From positions 1-54,225 of the forward strand of contig CAYFQR010000003.1 of the NCBI GenBank assembly GCA_964345365.1: a stretch of DNA of 54,225 nucleotides, in the 5' to 3' direction. This DNA comes from RUG754 sp964345365 (lineage in GTDB: Bacteria > Bacillota > Clostridia > Peptostreptococcales > Anaerovoracaceae). How positions within the stretch are numbered: position 1 is the first letter of the stretch; each line of letters starts with the position of its first letter. Of the stretch, positions 51,092 through 54,225 are shown piece by piece. Under the pieces are notes generated by a model that worked only from the letters and a program-made list of their open reading frames with translations, was not told where the DNA came from and made no database searches. Made by a program: the position numbers and the translations under genes.

Positions 51092-51652
51092 ATGGTAAAG
51101 AACATGAACGAAATTAAAAAAGATGCGATACTTAATGTGGCGGACATCATGGCGACCGCCGCGCTTACCGCACCGAAAGCGAGCGGTCACGATACGATTA
51201 GAACCGCTATCGTGACAGGAGAAGAAAAAGACGAACTTAGGGACAAGATGATTAAGCTCGGAGAAACTTACGGAATGCTGAATTTCAATCGAGATGCAGG
51301 GAATGTGGACAAAAGTGAGTGCGTGGTTTTGATCGCCTGTACGGACAGATTTTTCGGAATGGCTAATTGCTCGCTTTGCGGATATGAAGACTGCAGGGCG
51401 AACCGAAACGCAGGCGGAAAATGCGCCATTACGATCACCGATTTAGGCGTAGCGGTGGGCTCCGCAGCATCGATTGCGGCCGACAACAGAATCGATAATC
51501 GTATTATGTATACCGCCGGCAAAGCTGCAATCAAGCTGGGTTACCTGCCCGACGACTGCGACATCTGCTATGCGATACCGCTTGCCGCCGAAGCAAAAAA
51601 CATCTTCTTCGACAGGGGAGCAGGCTCGGTGATAAACTTGAGTAGTGAATAA
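51092..51652 (+). CDS. DUF2148 ferredoxin-domain protein
   Basis: 186 residues. Clear DUF2148 pattern: ATAALTAPKASGHDTI at the start, then a cysteine set CSLCGYEDC with further Cys (GGKCAI, DCDIC) suited to an Fe-S cluster, and LGVAVGSAASIAADN. Exact function unknown; probably a small redox protein. Follows the nucleotidyltransferase by 230 bp. GAGGT precedes the ATG. Confidence 0.85.
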   Translation: MVKNMNEIKKDAILNVADIMATAALTAPKASGHDTIRTAIVTGEEKDELRDKMIKLGETYGMLNFNRDAGNVDKSECVVLIACTDRFFGMANCSLCGYEDCRANRNAGGKCAITITDLGVAVGSAASIAADNRIDNRIMYTAGKAAIKLGYLPDDCDICYAIPLAAEAKNIFFDRGAGSVINLSSE

Positions 51653-51665
51653 TGGTCGGCTCCGC

Positions 51666-51770
51666 CGAAACCTTAGCTGTCCGGCTGTTGCCTGTAACTA
51701 AAGCATGATTATGTGACAGACGGCGAAATAACTTTGGCTATTCAGTTGTTACTTGTAGCTAAAGCTAAGG
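51666..51770 (+). repeat. Two degenerate ~57-bp repeats
   Basis: Units beginning GCCGAAACCTTAGCTGTCCG and GGCGAAATAACTTTGGCTAT share CTGTTGCCTGTAACTAAAGC-like ends (second copy GTTGTTACTTGTAGCTAAAGC with changes). Function unknown. Confidence 0.55.
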
Positions 51771-51853
51771 CAGGCAAGAGTTTCGCAAAACAATAACGGA
51801 GAAAAATCGTAATAATATGATTTAATTTCGGGCGTATTTTCGCCCGAATCCAT

Positions 51854-51929
51854 GGGGCATTAGCTCAGCCGGGAGAGCGCTGCGTTCGCAACGCAGAGGT
51901 CAGGGGTTCGAGCCCCCTATGCTCCACCA
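51854..51929 (+). tRNA. tRNA-Ala (anticodon CGC)
   Basis: 76 nt including encoded CCA. Acceptor GGGGCAT/ATGCTCC contains the G3:U70 pair that identifies alanine tRNA. D stem GCTC/GAGC, anticodon stem CTGCG/CGCAG with loop TTCGCAA (CGC, reads GCG), T stem AGGGG/CCCCT with TTCGAGC. Confidence 0.97.
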
Positions 51930-51994
51930 AAATCTGCAAATCCGAACTCGAAAACGGGTTCGGATTTTGCATCTTTAACTCTACCGGATCAGAC

Positions 51995-52030
51995 AGCAGA
52001 TTTTGATAGAAAAGTCTGCTATTCTTTTTT
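51995..52030 (+). terminator. Terminator of the tRNA-Ala transcript
   Basis: AGCAGATTTT-gatag-AAAAGTCTGCT followed by ATTCTTTTTT. A preceding stem (GCAAATCCGAAC/GGTTCGGATTTTGC, 51936-51970) lies between it and the tRNA. Confidence 0.75.
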
Positions 52031-52036
52031 GTCTGA

Positions 52037-52118
52037 AACCCCTTGATTGCAAGGGGTTTTGAGCCTTATGCCCCATAAAGAAACCCGCCTCGGAGTCATT
52101 TTCGGGACGGGTTTTTTG
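52037..52118 (+). terminator. Two further terminator-like hairpins
   Basis: AACCCCTTG/CAAGGGGTT (52037-52058) then AAACCCG-x-CGGGTTT with a T-run (52081-52118). With the previous hairpin this makes three terminators in a row before the fic region. Confidence 0.6.
52052..52076 (+). repeat. Degenerate copy of the tRNA-Ala 3' end (possible att remnant)
   Basis: AGGGGTTTTGAGCC-TTATGCCCCA resembles the tRNA segment AGGGGTTCGAGCCCCCTATG-CTCCA at 51902. Only a partial match, so a relic at best. Confidence 0.4.
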
Positions 52119-52141
52119 CTTTTGTTTTTTAATATCCCGGC

Positions 52142-52229
52142 TTGAAATAAAGTGAGTGGTACAGCCTGCTTATTTCAAGTTCGGTTGACAAATTGAAATA
52201 GCTTGGCTATAATATAGTTGTTATTTCAA
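52142..52229 (+). promoter_or_regulatory. fic promoter with four TTGAAATA half-sites
   Basis: Consensus promoter TTGACA (52185-52190), 17 bp, TATAAT (52208-52213). Inverted pairs TTGAAATA...TATTTCAA lie at 52142-52178 and 52193-52229. Each pair has exactly 21 bp between half-sites, and the pairs are offset by 51 bp. The second pair straddles the -10. Confidence 0.85.
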
Positions 52230-52315
52230 TTAGCTAAGCAACAAGATGGATAATTCCTTACCGCCTGTAAGGGATATTAACCACAAATATATTTTAGTAG
52301 AATGGAGATACGGAA

Positions 52316-53458
52316 ATGAATAATCGAGCAGGATCATACAGAACGAATCTTTCCGGAGAGGCGGAGTATAAATCCTTTATACCGAATCCCCTACCGCCAA
52401 AGCCTGAGTTGGAAGTGAACAATGACATTGTCTCTTTGCTTGTAAAAGCGAATAGGACGATTTCAACCCTTGAGAGCATATCCTCAAGGATTCCCGATAT
52501 GGCTCTGTTTATCTCTATGTATGTCAGAAAAGAAGCTCTGATGTCATCGCAGATTGAAGGAACGCAGGCAACGCTTGAAGATATCTTAGACCCGATGATT
52601 GAGAAGAATACCAATAGAAATGTGGCGGATGTCATCAATTATATTAAAGCGACAGAATATGCAGTAAAACGGTTGAATACGTTTCCACTCTGCAACAGAC
52701 TGATTAAAGAAACGCATGCGGTATTAATGGAAGGTGTACGTGGACAGGAAAAGAGTCCCGGAGAGTTTAGGTGCTCTCAGAACTGGATCGGCGGTCAGGG
52801 CAGCACATTAAAAAATGCTCGATATATTCCCCCAAATCCGGAGGATATGAATTCGGCTATGTCTGACCTCGAAAAATATATGAATAGCGAGGACGGTTTG
52901 GACTTTCTGACCCGGGCAGCGCTGATTCATTATCAATTTGAGACAATTCATCCGTTTCTTGACGGAAACGGCAGAGTAGGCCGTTTGCTGATTACCCTGT
53001 TTCTGATGGAGAAAAAAGTTCTGACGACCCCGGCACTTTATATTTCCTATTTCCTGAAAAAGAACCGCGTAGAATACTATGATCGGATGACCGAGGTAAG
53101 ACTCAAGGGAAATTATGAACAGTGGATCAGATTCTTCCTCATGGCGATTGACGAGTCTGCACAGGATGCTATCGCGTCAATTGATGAAATAACAGCCTTG
53201 CAAGCAGAAAATCGCGAAAAAGTAAGCGCGATGGGCAGGGCATCGAAAAATGCGCTGTTAGTATTTGAATATTTAGCGTCCAATCCGATTATTGATATCG
53301 GAAAAACGGCTGAAGCGTTGGGTTTTTCTTATAACACGGTTTCTGCTGCGGTAAAACGGCTTATGGATGCGGATATTCTCGTTCAAACGGAAAAAGCAAA
53401 CAGAAACCGCACCTTTGCCTACAGAGATTATCTGGACATTCTACGCAAAGGAACTTGA
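52316..53458 (+). CDS. Fic family protein with C-terminal winged helix
   Basis: 380 residues. Class II Fic: an N-terminal inhibitory helix motif SSQIEGTQ (S-x-x-x-E-G), then the Fic core with catalytic HPFLDGNGRVGRLL, then a C-terminal HTH (IGKTAEALGFSYNTVSAAVKRL). Fic enzymes transfer AMP or another nucleotide moiety to protein hydroxyls; the target is unknown. The HTH suggests it controls its own promoter. GGAGATACGG precedes the ATG. Confidence 0.93.
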   Translation: MNNRAGSYRTNLSGEAEYKSFIPNPLPPKPELEVNNDIVSLLVKANRTISTLESISSRIPDMALFISMYVRKEALMSSQIEGTQATLEDILDPMIEKNTNRNVADVINYIKATEYAVKRLNTFPLCNRLIKETHAVLMEGVRGQEKSPGEFRCSQNWIGGQGSTLKNARYIPPNPEDMNSAMSDLEKYMNSEDGLDFLTRAALIHYQFETIHPFLDGNGRVGRLLITLFLMEKKVLTTPALYISYFLKKNRVEYYDRMTEVRLKGNYEQWIRFFLMAIDESAQDAIASIDEITALQAENREKVSAMGRASKNALLVFEYLASNPIIDIGKTAEALGFSYNTVSAAVKRLMDADILVQTEKANRNRTFAYRDYLDILRKGT

Positions 53459-53883
53459 AATTAACGGAAACAGGTATGATTTGATAAAATTTAGGAAATG
53501 GAATGATTTTGATTATAGATTTGACCTTTCCTCTTACGACCATAAGCCGTATGGATTAAAAAATGCGGCGGACTAAGCCAAAAGTAAAAGTTTATTTTGT
53601 TGGGTAATCGTTTGTTTTGCACCATTGTGAACGATTATGCACGTGTACGTATAAGAAAAAATGATGAGTTATACCGTCCTTTTCATGTCAATATAGAGGC
53701 GGGATGTTAAGTGCCATAATTTCATAGTGTAAAATTTTTATTATTGCTCTAACATTAGCATACTGAAATGCAAGTTAATGTTTGCAATTTCAAGCATTAT
53801 ATTGAATTACCGACACATGCATAGTATAACGTATAACTATGAGTAGACCTTTTTAATACAACACATTGAAGGAGATATTCTAA
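53459..53883 (+). other. Gap with possible gene debris
   Basis: The first ~120 bp encode, in a frame with no start, KELEINGNRYDLIKFRKWND and a further ~25 residues ending at TAA near 53576. This could be the end of a lost gene. The rest is A/T-rich with no supported feature. Confidence 0.35.
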
Positions 53884-54213
53884 ATGGCGGTTACTTATAA
53901 AAAGCTGTGGCATATTCTTATTGATCGTAATCTAAAGAAAAAAGATCTTGAAAATATGGCGGGTATTACACGTTATCAAGTGTATAAGCTTTCCGGAGAT
54001 AAAGATGTTACCAATGATATCATCGGACGTATCTATGAATATTTCCTCAATAAATTTGCCAAGAACATCGCTTCGGATGATGGGGTGTTCTTTACTCCGA
54101 AATCTCTGGTAAAAATGATAGTAAATATCATTGAGCCGACCACAGGCGTCCTGCTTGAAATGATAATACCGAAATTGATACAATTTAATTACCCTAAAAG
54201 TTACTGTGCTTAG
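53884..54213 (+). pseudogene. Chimeric remnant: Cro/C1-type HTH joined to an HsdM fragment
   Basis: Residues 1-48 (AVTYKKLWHILIDRNLKKKD, VTNDIIGRI) look like a small HTH_26 regulator; residues 49-88 (YEYFLNKFA, GVFFTPKSLVKMIVNIIEP) look like a type I restriction-modification N6-adenine methyltransferase just before its SAM motif. No NPPY motif or DPxxGSGG follows; the frame ends after 20 unrelated residues. Best read as a deletion product joining two genes. AAGGAGA precedes the ATG, so it may still be translated. Confidence 0.6.
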
Positions 54214-54225
54214 GGGTGTGCAAAC

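Noticed and set aside
53367..53576. 69-codon frame overlapping the end of fic
   Set aside because: Its start lies inside fic in another frame; only the part beyond fic looks protein-like and has no start, so I list it as possible debris.

Overview
The window looks like the replication-origin region of a low-to-moderate GC Gram-positive anaerobe (Bacillota, class Clostridia). I infer this from the order rpmH-rnpA-yidD-yidC-jag-mnmE-mnmG-rsmG-parA-parB on one side of dnaA-dnaN-recF-gyrB-gyrA, two perfect parS sites, a group-B-like [FeFe] hydrogenase, a superoxide reductase, a DUF2148 protein and a SigB-type sigma factor. I cannot name the genus.
Layout. (1) 1-4.2 kb: remnant of a DUF2812 membrane protein, nicotinate phosphoribosyltransferase (pncB), then a tightly overlapped trio: hotdog thioesterase, NUDIX-MGMT fusion and DUF1294-SanA fusion. 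(2) 4.2-22.7 kb, all minus strand and reading away from the origin: a coiled-coil protein, GNAT, rsmA, rnmV, a DivIC-like protein, a LysM-G5-M23 peptidase, a DnaD/DnaC-like loader, dnaB, rplI, a gdpP-like c-di-AMP phosphodiesterase, parB, parA, rsmG, mnmG, mnmE, jag, yidC, yidD, rnpA and rpmH. (3) 22.7-24.5 kb: oriC, with DnaA boxes on both sides of dnaA. (4) 22.9-33.5 kb, plus strand: dnaA, dnaN, recF, gyrB, gyrA, a degenerate RsbW-like protein, a SigB-like sigma factor and trpS. (5) 33.6-51.7 kb, accessory metabolism: AGCS amino-acid symporter; a four-domain CoA-disulfide reductase/rhodanese/TusA/DsrE protein beside a Crp-family regulator; a CorA-like transporter; GNATs; a broken lipoprotein gene; divergent niaR and a PTS-EIIC-like membrane protein; a secondary alcohol dehydrogenase with a COG0523 metallochaperone; superoxide reductase; [FeFe] hydrogenase; a sugar-nucleotidyltransferase-like protein; DUF2148. 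(6) 51.8-54.2 kb: tRNA-Ala(CGC) followed by what looks like an insertion scar, with a Fic protein under an elaborate promoter and a chimeric HTH/HsdM remnant.
The genes fit an anaerobe that salvages niacin, handles sulfane sulfur and low-level oxygen stress, and makes or uses hydrogen. The strongest unexplained signals are: a recurring pattern in which the last codons of a gene, including the stop, are copied in short tandem repeats just downstream (DUF2812 remnant, parB, rsmG, hydrogenase, nucleotidyltransferase, probably niaR); a replication protein joining DnaD modules to the helicase-binding domain of DnaC without its AAA+ domain; two TGTCAAGA-type elements placed on the two divergent niaR/transporter promoters; four equally spaced TTGAAATA half-sites around the fic promoter; and an unassigned hairpin leader in front of the hydrogenase. 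All calls come from reading the sequence; no database search was run.
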